A DNA stretch of 64,000 bases from Juglans regia. Lineage: Eukaryota; Streptophyta; Magnoliopsida; Fagales; Juglandaceae. Under the pieces are notes generated by a model. The model saw only the letters and a list, made by a program, of their open reading frames with translations, made no database searches and was not told the DNA's origin. Shown here piece by piece: positions 37,292-49,600 of the stretch; the stretch's first letter is position 1; every line of letters begins with the position of its first letter. A program made the position numbers and the translations under genes. Location of the stretch: positions 21,585,722 to 21,649,721 of the forward strand of contig NC_049912.1 in NCBI RefSeq assembly GCF_001411555.2, read 5' to 3'.

Positions 37292-38991
37292 CTAATTGTC
37301 GCCCTGTCTCAGCATACGCAAAATGGAAAGGAACAGGTTTAGAATGTCCAGATAAAGATTAACAGAGGCCCAGATGTACTCATCATAAGTGTAGCGCTTG
37401 ATTAGGTTGTCGGTGTCATAAACAATGTAGCCCGAGAAAATTATAGCACCAATTGCACCATAAATAGCAACAGATGTTGAGCCAAGAGGGAAGAACATCT
37501 ACATAGCAACACAGGGCCAACCAAATCAGATCAATAATGCCCATGCACTTGCATGAGAATATGTTCATATTTAACTAGTTCAGAACATAGCTAGGTAAAT
37601 GAAAGTAGACATCTTACCTGGATAAACCCAGTAAGGATAAGGACAAAGAGGCTGGTGAATAAGATTGGTCCAAGATAGCTGAAGTCCTTGCCCTTCTTAG
37701 ATGCCCAGAAGGTGTAACCAGTTAAGGAGGAAACCACAGCTGAGGTTAAAATTAATGCTTCAAGCACAAGTCTTCCTGCAGGCACCCAATGCAAAATAAT
37801 AAATCCTAAGAACCTGTATTTCACCCTTGAATTCACAGCAGGCAATCAAATGGGAGAAAGAAATAAACTTACCATCAGTGTTAGCACAGCTTACTCCAAC
37901 TGTGAGGCTCAACGACAAGGTGAACAATCCAAGGAAGATAAAGTTCAAGGGATGCTTTTGTTGATACATATACAGCGGCCACAGCACTGCAAAGACACAG
38001 GTTGGTTAAGACGATGAAGCTAGAATATCGACAATGAAAGCAAGACACAGAATCCTCGAGAAAGTGAAATTGAATGAGGGTAAAACAGCAGATGTAAAGC
38101 TCAACTTTGCATAAGCCAACCATTTCAAGTAATCTACATCTCTAGCTGAGAGGATCACCTACTTCAGCCTTCGGGTTTGACATCAATATGAAAAACCATA
38201 ATTCTTCTTTTAGTGGTGAGTTAAACACGATTCACCTGATGAACCTTGAACCAACAAGCACACCCTCCGCCAGTTTTTCAGGGAGGAGGTATCATTTGAG
38301 CTATAAATAATGAGTTTCAGAGAGCTCCACAAAAACTTGTCTACAATGGCTCACTCAAAATGATAAATAGAACTTCAACTGCACGCAGTTAGGTTGAAAA
38401 TTTCCCCTCTGAGAATCCCATTAGCTACAAAAAATCTCCAATTATTTCAATTTTTTTGGTGGTGGATAATGATATTGGATAAATCCATAGGTTTACGTTA
38501 AATAGGCATACATAAACAAGAAGTGATAATGGGGATTCTCATGTCCTAATCTCAGGCTTTTCTAATAAGCAAGCATCGAATCCCCGGAAATGAGAACATG
38601 GTTAAAGCGATCAAACTCAGAGATACCGTGAACAAATGAACAAAAAAATCAAAAGAAAATACACATATAATGAAGTGCGAGGAAAATCCGAAGCCCAAGC
38701 GAGGATCTGAAGAGGCGTAGGCTACGTACAGATGAAGGGGAGGAACATGAGGAAGAGCAACAGCCCGGAATTGCCCCTGAGCAGATCGTTGACGGAAGGG
38801 GAAAGAACGGTGACGGAAGAGACAATGGTGGTGAGGAGGAACTGGGCGGCGAGAATCCCGTAGACCTTGCGGATAAAGCCCCATCGGAGCTGGTTGTCAC
38901 CGTGGCTTAGACCCGGGTACAGGGTCTCCCCGGACTCTAGATCTACCTCAACACCACCACCCTTCGTGCTCACACCTGCGTATCCGTACAT
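37292..38991 (-). CDS. LIFEGUARD / BI-1-like seven-membrane-segment protein (246 aa)
   Basis: Members of the Bax-inhibitor-1/TMBIM family sit in ER, Golgi or vacuolar membranes and affect Ca2+ balance, cell death and stress or brassinosteroid responses; the specific role here is unknown. Four exons: 38730-38991, 37873-37986, 37618-37775 and 37292-37498, all with GT/AG borders and consistent phase. The N-terminus is MYGYAGVSTKGGG and a conserved LRWGFIRKVYGILAAQFLLT precedes the first helix. Then come LMFLPFI-LLWPLYMYQQKHP across the first splice, LSLTVGVSCANTDG, LTGYTFWASKKGKDFSYLGP, GAIGAIIFSGYIVYDTDNLI and a C-terminus LNLFLSILRMLRQGDN. The YDTDNLI acidic segment is a family hallmark for the pore/pH sensor. 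A CT repeat lies just before the ATG. Confidence 0.95.
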
Positions 38992-38992
38992 C

Positions 38993-39016
38993 CTCTCTCT
39001 CTCTCTCTCTCTCTCT
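38993..39016 (-). repeat. CT/GA microsatellite in the LIFEGUARD 5' leader
   Basis: About 12 CT dinucleotides on the + strand, thus GA on the coding strand, end two bases before the start codon. Plant 5' leaders often carry such repeats and they can affect transcription start choice. Confidence 0.85.
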
Positions 39017-39146
39017 TCTCGCGGCCGGTAGATGGGCGGATAAAGGTAATATGGGAATGTAACTTTTGCTTGTCGGCGAGGTAAAGACAACGCGAAGACT
39101 CCCAAATTTTCTAGGTGACTTCGTGATTCAAAACAAATTAAAATTT

Positions 39147-39779
39147 GGGTTAATTACATTTTATTTTATCTTCCGAACTCACACTCAATTTATAATATAT
39201 TTTTAAAATTAATAATAATATCAAAATAAATTCGTAAACTTTTAAAATATTTTAATCTCCCTTCCATCTACTAGTAACGTTAAATCTAATAAAAATTTAC
39301 ATTACGTGCAACTCATGTGCATAATATTTACTGTAAAAATATAATTTTTATCTAATTTATTATCATTAACCATATAAAATAATATATGCTATCAATTAAT
39401 AATAAATTATAAATTATTAAATAATTTTTTTTATTAATTTATATATAGTTAATAAATATCAAATAATTTCATTATGTATATAAATTATTTATACTTGCTT
39501 GCAACTTAGGTATAAAATAATTTTATATATAATTAATAATTAATGTTTTATTATTAATTGATATCATATATTATTTTATATTTTATATGGTCAATGATAA
39601 TAAATTAGATAAAAATTACATCTTTACAGTAAATTTTCGTTAGATCTGACACTGCTAATAGACGGAATGAGGGGATTGTGAAATTTTGAAAATTCAAAAG
39701 TCCACTTTGATGCAATTATTAATTTTAGAGACACATTATGAATTGATGAAAATTCGAAAGGACAAAATATAATTAACTC
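39147..39779. mobile_element. Fold-back MITE with 9-bp target duplication (633 bp)
   Basis: The two halves are inverted copies of each other. Both arms contain ATTTTTATCTAATTTATTAT, AAAATTTACTGTAAA-type and ATCAATTAATAAT blocks. The ends are GGGTTAATTACATTTTAT and, reversed, GAGTTAATTATATTTTGT. The exact 9-bp duplication TTAAAATTT flanks it at 39138-39146 and 39780-39788, pointing to Mutator-like mobilisation. No coding capacity. Confidence 0.83.
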
Positions 39780-40914
39780 TTAAAATTTGGACTTTGCTAC
39801 GTCCACATGGTACCGAAATCCTCAACCAATAAGTTAAAATCTTTTTTATTTTTTTTACTTTTTCTTTCACCATTTTTTTAAATTATTTAGATTTTTTTTT
39901 TAAAAAAAATCATTTATTCATTTAAAAACACTTACTTAATCATTAAGTAAAAAAAAATTAAAAAAAAATACCGAAATCCTATGTGAAACTAGTGTTTTCC
40001 TTGAGATTTTACCTTCTTCTATACAAGTTTTTCTTTTTTATGATTTAAAACATAATGAAACTATGAGATGCATAATTAATAAAAACAATTATAAATTTCT
40101 CTCTTTTGCAATTAAAAAATTTGTTTTATATAGAAAAATTATTCTCATCAGCCACTATCAATCATCTCATATCTCACACTCTATGAAAAACACTCATATA
40201 CCTTTTAAAAAATATCACCACGCTCTATGAAAAACTATAAGTGTGGGGTGTGTAATGTGAACAGTGATTAATTTGTAGCAAAACTCTTTCATATATAGAG
40301 TTCTTATATAAAATTAAAATTATTTTTAATAAAATAACTTAATTATATTGATTAATTATAAAATAAATTTTAAAATAAATATACATACATCATTGTTATG
40401 ACCAAGGCATACATCAATCACTTTGATTGAAGATTATAAATGGTTTTGAAAAAAGTTATATTTTTTGAGTTTTAAAATATATTTTCTACTATTTTTAATT
40501 TTAGTTCGAATGTGCCAACCTTCTATTGTGCCTATAGTTAGTATTGACATGACGTGAGTTTTGTTAGTGTAAATAACAAAATGTCAACAAAATGATTCAA
40601 ATGATCATAGGGTAAAAGCACACGAAATAAAAAATACATACATCAATTGAGGTGATTTAAGATTATAAATCCAAAAAGAAGGTTATTTTCGTAATTATAA
40701 TTTTTTTTTAAGTTTATATTTTTAATTTTATAATAGAATTATATATTTTTAGTTTTATTTAACAAGCATCGATATTCTATTAATGTTATTGTGGCGTTTG
40801 GACTGACTTAATGTGAGCTTTGTTAGCAAGACTAACACCAAACTAATGAAGAGATTAAAATAACCACAATTAAAATAAAGAGTACAAAAATTTAAAGTTA
40901 CTATATAAGTACTA
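39780..40914. other. AT-rich intergenic DNA
   Basis: No gene is recognised. It includes MITE copy B (about 40150-40290) and poly(A)/poly(T)-rich stretches around 39840-39970. Confidence 0.5.
40150..40290 (-). mobile_element. MITE copy B (TTTTTCATAGGGTGTG family)
   Basis: Its reverse complement matches 20585-20735: CTGTTCACATTACACACCCC, two copies of TTTTTCATAGAG-type sequence, then GATGATTGATAGTGGCTGA. It is diverged from copy A and lacks one internal repeat. Confidence 0.6.
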
Positions 40915-41407
40915 AGAGCACTAGCATTGGATTCATCAAATTCATCTTTAAATTTTGATGAAAAATACATGTTTTCCTTATATCGAAAACTTCCTTATCC
41001 ATAACTCCACGTTAGATTAGCTATTGGATTTATTAAAATAATAATATAATATTATTTTTTTAATAATATTATTTTTTATTTTTTCTTTCATATTTTACAA
41101 TTACACTAATCTTAAATGATAACATCTCTATGCACATTCATATTTTTTTATTTTTATTGGATATGCAAATTTACTCAAGAGAGACCACAAGTACCTTTAT
41201 ATAGTATGCCAACAAAACTCTGCGTATCAAGAGATGCAAATTCAGTTTCGTGCTTTAAAAAAATATATAAAAGACTATGCACATTCTCTAATGCATGCGA
41301 TTTTCCAACATCATGAAGAGAGAATGATACCATGTAATCATACAGGCTGCCCAGATCATGAAGAGAGAATGACTTTATGCTTGAATGAATACAGTAAATA
41401 TACAACT

Positions 41408-41727
41408 CAACAAAATCAAGTAACAATTCTACAAAAACATAAACTAAAATTCAGATTACAAGTGGTTGTCTAGATCACAGTTCCTCTCAACAAAATCAAG
41501 TCACAATTTCACAAAAACATCAACTAAAATTCAGATTACAAGTGGCTGTCCAGATCACAATTCCCCTCAACAAAATTAAGTCACAATTCCACAAAAACAT
41601 AAACTAAAATTCAGATTACAAGTGGCTGTCCAGATCACAATTCCCCTCAACAAAATCAAGTCACAATTCCACAAAAATATCAACTAAAATTCAGATTACA
41701 AGTGGCTATCCATATCACAGTTCCCCT
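41408..41727. repeat. 80-bp tandem repeat, four units
   Basis: CAACAAAATCAAGTCACAAT recurs with small changes at 41408, 41488, 41568 and 41648, exactly 80 bp apart. Each unit also contains ACTAAAATTCAGATTACAAG and TGTCCAGATCAC. It lies beside the PHP exon inside the same element. Confidence 0.92.
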
Positions 41728-41827
41728 CATGTATAAGGGGAAACTAAAATTAAACACTCCAAGCAACTACAGGAACTCACTTGTCTGCATGTATAAGCCT
41801 TCCAAAGCCAAAACTTTATAAATTTAC

Positions 41828-41952
41828 CTTGGAGAGAATATTGTACTGATTTCAACACCTAGAATTATCTTGATTCCAAATTCTTGAGTAGCTTCTAGAG
41901 ACTCGGGGATGGCTGAGATTGTGTCCCGATCTGTCAGAGCAAGAACGTTTAC
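41828..41952 (-). pseudogene. Captured exon of a PHP-domain phosphoesterase gene
   Basis: The - strand reads VNVLALTDRDTISAIPESLE and continues ATQEFGIKIILGVEISTIFSP. It is bordered by an acceptor (TAACAG) and a donor (AAG/GTAAAT), 125 nt in all. Plant PHP (polymerase and histidinol phosphatase) proteins have ALTDHDT here; the histidine, a metal ligand, is Arg in this copy. The GVEIS motif is intact. No other exon of the gene was found within reach, so this is an isolated, intron-flanked fragment and not a working gene. The intact gene presumably lies elsewhere in the genome. Confidence 0.8.
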
Positions 41953-42799
41953 CTGTTATAAGCAAATTTATTAATTAGATTTCAAACATCTTATGATTAT
42001 TCAATACAAATATAATAACAGAATAGAAAATAAGAACTAAAAAACAATCAAATAAAAAATCAATCCATCACAATTATAAGTATTACCAAATAGGCTAGAA
42101 TTTTAAAATCAAGAATAACAATTTTTGAAAACAGTTTGGACTTCAATCACACAACGCAAGGGTTCCATAACATTAACAGGCGGCATTGCAAAATATTACC
42201 AGAGGTTCATTGTGTGGCATCCCCAAGTTGATTTAAGTCTCTAAATTTTGTTATAAATAAATTGAATTAAATCTTCATTTAATATTATTATTGTTATTTG
42301 TAGCAGTAAACCAATGGTATTCAAAATCATTTTGCTGACTATAAGCAAGTAGACAATCTTCTTGAAACATATTTTCTGGTTCATAGCTAGATATCATCTT
42401 TATCCACCATGTTAACATTGTATGCCTCAAAAGCCATATAAAACTAAAGTAGTTATACAACCTAACCAAGTTGCAATACCAGTTAATTGGGGTTTAGCTT
42501 TGTGGATCCTAGTTATTTACGTCTCATCTAAAATCATATAAATGTAGTGCAAAATTTCTCATACATGCATATGATTAATATATATATATGAAAGAGTGAA
42601 CTCACGGAGATGAAGAACGTTCGGAGCGGAGGGAGAAATGAGCGGCAATAGGTGTGCCTATGGAGGTGATGGAGGTCCTTTTTCACCTGAAAGGCTGAAA
42701 CACCTCGTATGAACTTCAACATCTGCTTCATGAAGATGAATTGGTCACTTTCTCGGAAAAGGATATGATACAAGCTTCGAGAAAAACAGGAGAGGAAAC

Positions 42800-43190
42800 A
42801 AAGGGAAGAAACATAAAGGAAGAAAGAAAGGGAGATGAAGAATCGAAAAGGGATTTCGAGATTTTGGGGTAGAGAAGAAAACAGAAAAGAGATGGAAGAA
42901 AGAATGAAATCCCAGATTCGGGAAGAAAGAAAGGGAGAGGAGAGGAAGAAAGAAAGGAAGAGGAAGAATCGAAAATGGATTTGAGGATTTTGGGATTTCG
43001 GGGTAAAGGACGAAAGCAAAAAAGAGAGGGAAGAAAGAACTGTTTTGCCAGATTCAAGGAGAAAGAAAGGGAGATGAGAGGAATAAAGAAAGAAAGGGAG
43101 ACGAATCGAAAAGGGATTTGGAGATTTGGAAATTTTGGAATAAAGCATAATAGAGAGGGAAGAAAGAACTGCTTTGCAAGCGAAAGAGTA
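42800..43190. repeat. GA-rich minisatellite, three units of about 126-137 bp
   Basis: GAATCGAAAA recurs at 42840, 42966 and 43103, each followed by GGGATTT/TGGATTT, GAGATTTTGG-like sequence, a GAAAGAAAGGGAG block and AGAGAGGGAAGAAAGAA. The opposite strand gives long Ser/Phe/Leu-rich open frames that are repeat artefacts. Confidence 0.8.
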
Positions 43191-43378
43191 TTTTCGTAAT
43201 AAAATAACCCGATAGACGTTGAATAGTAGTTCATCAAGTTTGGCGATAAATAGGACTCCACTGTAGCTGAAAGCTTTACATTTAAGTAAAATGTGAATCC
43301 AATGCAGTGTGTTTTGAGCGAGATTCATCAAATTTTAAACATTGGACTCATTTGATGAGTCCAATGCCAGTGCTCTAA

Positions 43379-43566
43379 GTGTAGTTTGGATAATGAGTTG
43401 ATATGAGATGAAAACTGAAAGTTAAATAAAATATTATTAGAATATTAGTTTTTAATATTATTATTGTTTTGAGATTTAAAAAATTAATTTATTTATTATA
43501 TTTTGTGTGAAAATTTAAAAATATTATAATAATGAGATGAAACACTTTTTGTATTCAAACAATACC
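43379..43566. mobile_element. Harbinger/Tourist-like MITE (about 188 bp)
   Basis: The left GTGTAGTTTGGATAATGAG and the reversed right GGTATTGTTTGAATAC are imperfect inverted ends. The core GATTTAAAAAATTAA / TTTATTATATTTTGTGTG is shared with the MITE at 53551. Flanking TAA and TCA could be a decayed 3-bp target site. It sits directly against the right end of the 2.46-kb element. Confidence 0.6.
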
Positions 43567-44136
43567 TCAATCTATCTAAACCCAAACCACACAAACTATT
43601 TTATTATAAAATATAAAGGTAAATAATAGTTGGAATGAAAAATGACCGAATTTTGTCCCATTTTCTATTTTATTATTTTTTTTCAATTTTTGAATAAAAA
43701 ATATTTCAATAACAAATTTTATCAAAAAAAGGAAAAAAATTGTCATTCCATTTTGCATGCATCCAAACGACAGATTGAGATTTGAGAGTAGGCCTACATG
43801 ATTTTCATGAATGCAAGGAGCGTTTAAATTCGATTATCAGGTTCACGATATCGGAAAGAGTATTACTATTTTAAATTTTAGATCATATAATATCTATGTG
43901 ATATAATTTAATTTAAAAAATAAATTTTAAAATATTAAAAATAAAATTTTACTATTTAAATGATATGGATGACATGTATTAGTTTAAAAATAAAATAACT
44001 CTAATTTTATGGTACAAATCTTTTAAAAGTAAAATATATTCGAATAATAATAATAATTAAAAAAAAAACCCATTCATAGCACATTCGGATTCAGATTCGG
44101 ATACCGTGCTTACAATGTAATGGATCAGTAAAGTTT
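43567..44136. other. AT-rich spacer upstream of the presumed FRS leader exon
   Basis: No gene or clear repeat is seen. It should contain the FRS promoter if the exon at 44137-44442 belongs to that gene. Confidence 0.4.
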
Positions 44137-44442
44137 ATGCTTTTTTTAATTTATTTTTGGGTTGAAAAATTGGCTCTAAACGCTGCCGTTTTTAATCAAC
44201 CTCAGCCTCTCTCTTTAACATTTGGCCGCCCCGTGAGACCCACATATTCTCTCTCCCTCTCTCGATCTCGATCTCGATCTCTCGGCCCTAACAATCGGCC
44301 TCTCTTGCAATTTGCGAATTCCAGCGCCGTAGCCCACCCAGAGAAGTTCTATAGATTAGTCAACGGTTGCCGAATGCTACAAGAGCTTCCGGGACCTCCT
44401 TCCAGTAGATGACAGCACCCGTGACATTTGTTCTTGCTTCAA
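44137..44442 (+). other. Possible 5' UTR exon of the FRS gene
   Basis: A sudden rise in G+C and a CT-rich leader-like stretch (repeated TCTCGA near 44260-44280) are followed by a good donor (TTCAAAG/GTTGGT) at 44442. No convincing protein is encoded; the open frame starts in AT-rich DNA and is Ser/Arg-rich from the CT repeat. The next supported exon on this strand begins near 55255 (acceptor TATGTAG). If joined, the intron is about 10.8 kb. An unrelated non-coding transcript is the alternative. Confidence 0.4.
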
Positions 44443-45860
44443 AGGTTGGTCAATCTTTGTCATATCCACAAATATCTTTTGGTTATTCTGTTAAATTTGA
44501 TCCTGTAGCTTTTCTCAGACTGGTTTTTGTATGGATCTCGTGTCACTGATTGGATTTCCTGTTTGATGGAAGCAAAAAGCTCCAATGTTTTGGCTTGTTC
44601 CATCAACCTAGTTTCGAGTGTAAAAATAAGGAATATTCTCTTTTCAATATTTTAACAGAATGAAATCTGTTTGCTTATTCGGAGCCCACCCCTAACATAT
44701 AACCGATCGAGGTTAATTGGTTTCAGGACCATAACATTAGTTTAATTGGTTAGATTTCTTTTCGCAATCTTGATTAACCCTGCGTACATTTAAGGGATGG
44801 CTGTAGGAACAATCGTGTTGAAGTCACTGGCGGAGACGGGCTTGATGTTGTAAAAAAAAATCAACCGAAGTCCTATTTGCATCACTGGTTGAGGTTAATT
44901 AGAATCAGATGGGTTTGATGTTGTAACCATCAGACACAAGTGCATGTATAATTGGCCGATGGGATCAGGTGGCTCATTGGGGCAACAGGGAGTGAAATGA
45001 AGAAGGTGAAGACACGGAATGATTTGGTGGTGAATGTTATGATGTGAGCTTCGTAAGGCTTTACAAAAGTTTTGAGGCTGACCAATATTACAAATTAGTT
45101 GTCACCTGAATAAATCATAACATCTTTGTATTTGTTTAGATAGCTAAAAACAATTAACTCAGCTTTAACAACTTGACATTGCATATTTCAAACATGTGCA
45201 CGTCTCACTATGTCACACGGCATAAAAAATTAGAAAAAGCTTTATTACTTTATTAGTCAACTCTATCAACTCCACAAGATGAAAGCTCCTGCCTTTGCTA
45301 CTACATTTTTTTGTTTGTTTGTTTATATGTCCAATTATTTCTAGATTCACATCTTTTATCACTCAAAATAGAATCCACATCTTTTAGGATTTTGAGTTCT
45401 AAGACTTGGATTGTAAGGGATTGATACAGTGAATAGGTTCTATAATAGTTATTACTACCCCAAAAGATATATATCATGTAGGAGAAATGATAGATGTACA
45501 AAAAGAATTACAAAAAAAAAGTTGTAGAAAATGATGTGGCTTGACTTGGTACATTAGCTTGTAAACTAAATTTGATATATTACATGAAGTTACATTAGTT
45601 TATATACTTCTTTTTAGTATTTTTTCTTCTACTTCTTCTTCTTCTTCTTCTTTTGTAGTTTGTGTATTACCTTTGGATTATTATGAAACTGAGCATCTAC
45701 CAAAAATTTTCTCTCTCTGTACACTCGAGGAAAAATGCTGCGTCTTTCCGTTTGTGTTTCTTCTGCTAACAGTGGTTGAGACCAGTTTTGTTTAGCCTAG
45801 TCTTTTTTAGTTCTTTATGTGTAGTGGTCTTGTGATGGGGTCTAGTAGGAATGTTATTAT
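44443..45860. other. Intronic or intergenic DNA without recognised features
   Basis: It holds only a CTT microsatellite (about 45628-45652) and short open frames of no known family. Confidence 0.5.
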
Positions 45861-46690
45861 TGATAAAAATGCTTAGAGTTTAAGAAGATGAATGCAAGGT
45901 GGTGGAGAATCACTGAGAGCAGCTGTCGTGCTATGAATCACATTTTCATTGATCAAGACTCGTTGGGATGGCTAGCAGTCATGGTGGAGGAAGGTGTTGC
46001 TTTTGAGGGACCCTCTGTTTTCCTCAAATCGCACTCTTATGGGAGCTTTTTCTCCTTATCGGAGTTTGGTCAAGAGAAACGGCGCGGCTTACTAGTGATA
46101 CTGGAAAGGAGGAAAGGGGTAGGTTGGAGGAATTTTGGTGAGTTGTTGAAGGAAATTTCTGCAACTTCCTCTGTTTTGGGAAGGAATAACAGAGGGAGCC
46201 GCCCATGGACATCTCCTCCTCCACCGTAGGGGTACCAGGCCTTCTCTTCATACAAAGAGGCCTTACCTCGAGTTCCAAAACCTGCAGAGGGGACAAGCGT
46301 TACTTCCTCTCTGGTGAAGGCGCGACTCTGTGAAGACGTAAGTTTGGGCAGGAGTCTGTTGGGGCCAACTTTGGCAAATCTGTTGCATGCTTTGGCTGAG
46401 ATGGAGATGCAAGTGGGATCTTTGCATATTAATATGGGGATTATTAAACGCTCCGTGAAGATGTTCTCGTAGTGGGATGTTTGGGTATAGGATTTTTTCA
46501 CGGAATCTAGGGGATGGGGTTGGTGAGGTGTATCGATAGTTTTCCAATTCGGGCTTTGTGTATTTTGGGTAGGTTTTTATGGGTTTTTTGGTCATTAGGG
46601 GCTTCTTGTATGGGCTAGGTGTTTTTCTTGTATACGTCCAGTGTACTTGGTTACTCCTATTGATATATATATATAATATTATTACTTATA
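45860..46690 (+). mobile_element. Internally deleted LINE copy
   Basis: The frame at 45888-46229 (MNARWWRITESS..., then ERRKGVGWRNFGELLKEIS) resembles the N-terminal part of plant L1 ORF1 proteins, and a following frame reads LLHALAEMEMQVGSLHINMG. The sequence then jumps to a LINE-type 3' tail (TTGTATACGTCCAGTGTACT near 46630, poly(A) by 46690). Endonuclease and reverse transcriptase are absent. Confidence 0.6.
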
Positions 46691-46691
46691 A

Positions 46692-49600
46692 AAAAAAATT
46701 TATTAAACACTGCGTTGAGTAGGGTTTTTAGAGGGAGAAGGCTCTCGTAATGGGCCAAGGAGAAGGCTCTCCAAATGGGCTGGTTTATGATTCTGGGCTC
46801 CAGGGAGAAGGCTCTCTTAAGGGCAAGAGTGTGGCCTTTGATGGCCCGATGGCCCAGCATGTCTCTCAGGCCCAGTCTCCAGGCAGGCCAGTCTTCAAGT
46901 GGCCCAGTGGCCCATCACCGGAATATGCATAGAATCAGCCGTGCACCCCAGAGGGGTCAATGGGGGTGGATTTATCAGCAAGTTCTGGGGATGTTGGGAG
47001 TGCGTCGGCAGAGGCTAGAGAAACAAACCCAAGCCTGTGTAGGTTCATTTTGGCGCCAGAGTTGGTATAGAAACAGACGGCTTCCCTTGCATCGGTGATC
47101 CAAGTGACGACACCCACAATGACAGAGAACTAGGCGACGGAAACCCTTGATGAAGCCATTTGTCCTGCACAAGCTTTGTTGGAGCACAAGGAGCTTATGG
47201 GTGGGCTGCCACCCATTGAGGTGGCACAGACTTGGTCGTCGGCAAGCTCTGGCCTTTCTCCCATTGCTCTGGCGGCGAAATCATTACCGACGTTGTCACA
47301 AAGTGGTGTGATGGCGTCGAATGCTATTTTAGCTAAGCTCTCGGGCCTGGTGGTGACATAGACAATGACGCCAGCACCTTCTGGGTTGCTTCCTGTCCCC
47401 TTGGTGGCGAAGGAATGGGTCCAAGTGTCGGATCAGATTGGGTTGGAGACGGCATAAGAGCCCAATGTTTTCGAAAATTTTGGCTCTTTGGTTTTGTTTA
47501 CGGCTAATAGGGATGGGGAGGTTGAACCTACTCCACTCAACTCCTTTCATCCCAATGTGTCAGATTGGGTTATCCAAAGAGTGATGAACATTAAGCATAT
47601 GGTAGGAATTTCTTACGGGGATTTTGAAGCTGAATTTATGGCCCTACTTACAGTTGTAGAGGCTGTGAATGCTCAATCCAAGTCTGATCAATCCTTGGCT
47701 TTGGCCAAAAAAAGGGAAAGAGAACTCAAAAGGCTAACATGGGTAATGAAAGAGGATGGGGGTGAGAAAAGCTCTACTCGGGAGTGTTGTAAGGGGAGGG
47801 GTAAAATGGTTGTTCCATGAAGCCAAAAATATTATCTTGGAATGTGAGGGGGCTGCATGATCCTAATAAGAAGCTCCAAGTCAGAAATTTACTTCGCCAA
47901 TGGAAAGGGGACATCATATGCTTACAAGAGACTGAGTTGGAAGCTATTACAAGACAAATAGTTCGTAGCTTATGGAGAACAACATGTAGGGTGGTCTTAC
48001 CTACCATCAAAAGGAGCTTCTGGGGGGGTTCTAATTATGTTTGACATAAGGGTGGTGGAAAGGGTGGAGGAGTGTGTGGGTGATTTCACGGTTGCATGCT
48101 CTTTTGTTAATCTAGAAGATGGCTTCAAGTGGGCATTTGTTGGTGTTTAGGGCCCAAATATTGATTTGGAGAGAAGGTTTTTGTGAGAAGAACTGGCGGG
48201 AGTCATTAGTTGGTAGGAGCTACCAAGTTGTATTGGGGGGACTTTAACACATCTCGTTTTTCAAGCGAAAGGTCGGGTGCTTCTCACATCACTACAACTA
48301 TGAGAGATTTTTCTGATTTCATTCAGAACAGAAGCTCATGGACATTCCACTATCAAGAGGAGGCACGTTTATCTGGTCCAACAACCGTGACTGTCCATAT
48401 TGGTCGAGGATCGATAGATTTTTGCTAACTCCCGACTGGGAGTCACACTTCCTGGATGTTGCTCAAAGAAGATTATCCCATTTATGTTTTGATCACTTCC
48501 CCATCATTTTAGATTGTGGAGGCATCCAAGGGGGTAGAAGGTATTTTAAATTTGAGCATATATGACTTAAAACTGATGGTTTTGTAGACAGGGCCAGACA
48601 ATGGTGGATTTCCTATAGTTTCCAAGGCTCTCCAAGCTTCATTATGGCAAAAAAGTTGAAAGCGCTGAAACAAGACATGAAGCAATGGAATGAACAAGTT
48701 TTTGGCAATGTGTTTCAACAGAAGCGCTCCCTTAAGGAGGAGGAACTACAGGGTCTGGAAGACGAGGAAGAGGCCAGAACCCTTTTAGAACCTGATAAAA
48801 TTTCCAAGAATCAAGTAGTTGTTGATCTTGAAAGGGTTACTTTGATGGAGGAGATTTTCTGGAGACAGAAATCAAGGGTACTCTGGATTAAGGAGGGGGA
48901 CAAATACACGAAATTCTTCCATAGGATGGCTAACTCTTAGAGGAGGAACAATCCTATTGATATACTGATGGTAGATGGGGCAACTTCTTCGGATCAGATG
49001 GTAATCAAAAACCACATTGATTAATACTATCAACAACTCTTAATTGAAGAGCACAATTGGGGACCGATAGTGGATGGTTTGTCTTTTTCCACATTAGACC
49101 AGTAGAGTGCAGGGTGGTTAGAAAGGCCTTTTACAGAAGAGGAAGTGGGCAATGTTATTAGAGGTATAGCAAGTGATAAGGCTCCCGGTCCGGATGGGTT
49201 TACTTTAGGTTTCTTTCAAGATTGTTGGGAGGTGGTCAAGTAAGGTATTATGCAAGTCTTTCATGAATTTCATTCTAATGCTAGATTTGAAAAGAGTCTC
49301 AATGCCACCTTTTTAGCCCTCATTCCTAAAAAGGTGGGGTCTAGGGATGTGAGAGACTATCGTCCCATTAGTCTTGTGAATGAGATGTACAAGATTCTTT
49401 CCAAAGTGTTAGCAAACAGATAAGTTCGGTGGTGAAAAAACTAATCTCGAAGTTGCAAAATGCTTTTGTCAAAGGTAGACAAATCCTTGACTCGGTACTT
49501 ATTGCAAATGAAGTCTTGGATGGTCGATTGAAGTCTAGAGAACCCAGGCTACTTTGCAAGTTAGACATGGAGAAAGCATATGATCATGTCAACAGGAGTT

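Larger units (their letters stand above)
40915..43376. mobile_element. 2.46-kb element carrying a host-gene exon (Pack-type candidate)
   Basis: The left end AGAGCACTAGCATTGGATTC and the reverse complement of the right end, AGAGCACTGGCATTGGACTC, are near-identical, followed on both sides by ATCAAA and TTTGATGAA blocks. Flanks AAGTACTA and AAGTGTAG share only four leading bases, so a target duplication is uncertain. Inside are an exon of a PHP-domain gene (41828-41952), an 80-bp minisatellite and a GA-rich array of about 130-bp units. No transposase is seen. The ends resemble the MITE at 33972, suggesting a shared mobilising source. Confidence 0.7.

Noticed and set aside
42534..43331. 265-codon - strand open frame rich in Ser, Phe and Leu
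   Set aside because: It reads through a GA-rich minisatellite with repeating units and no known domain.
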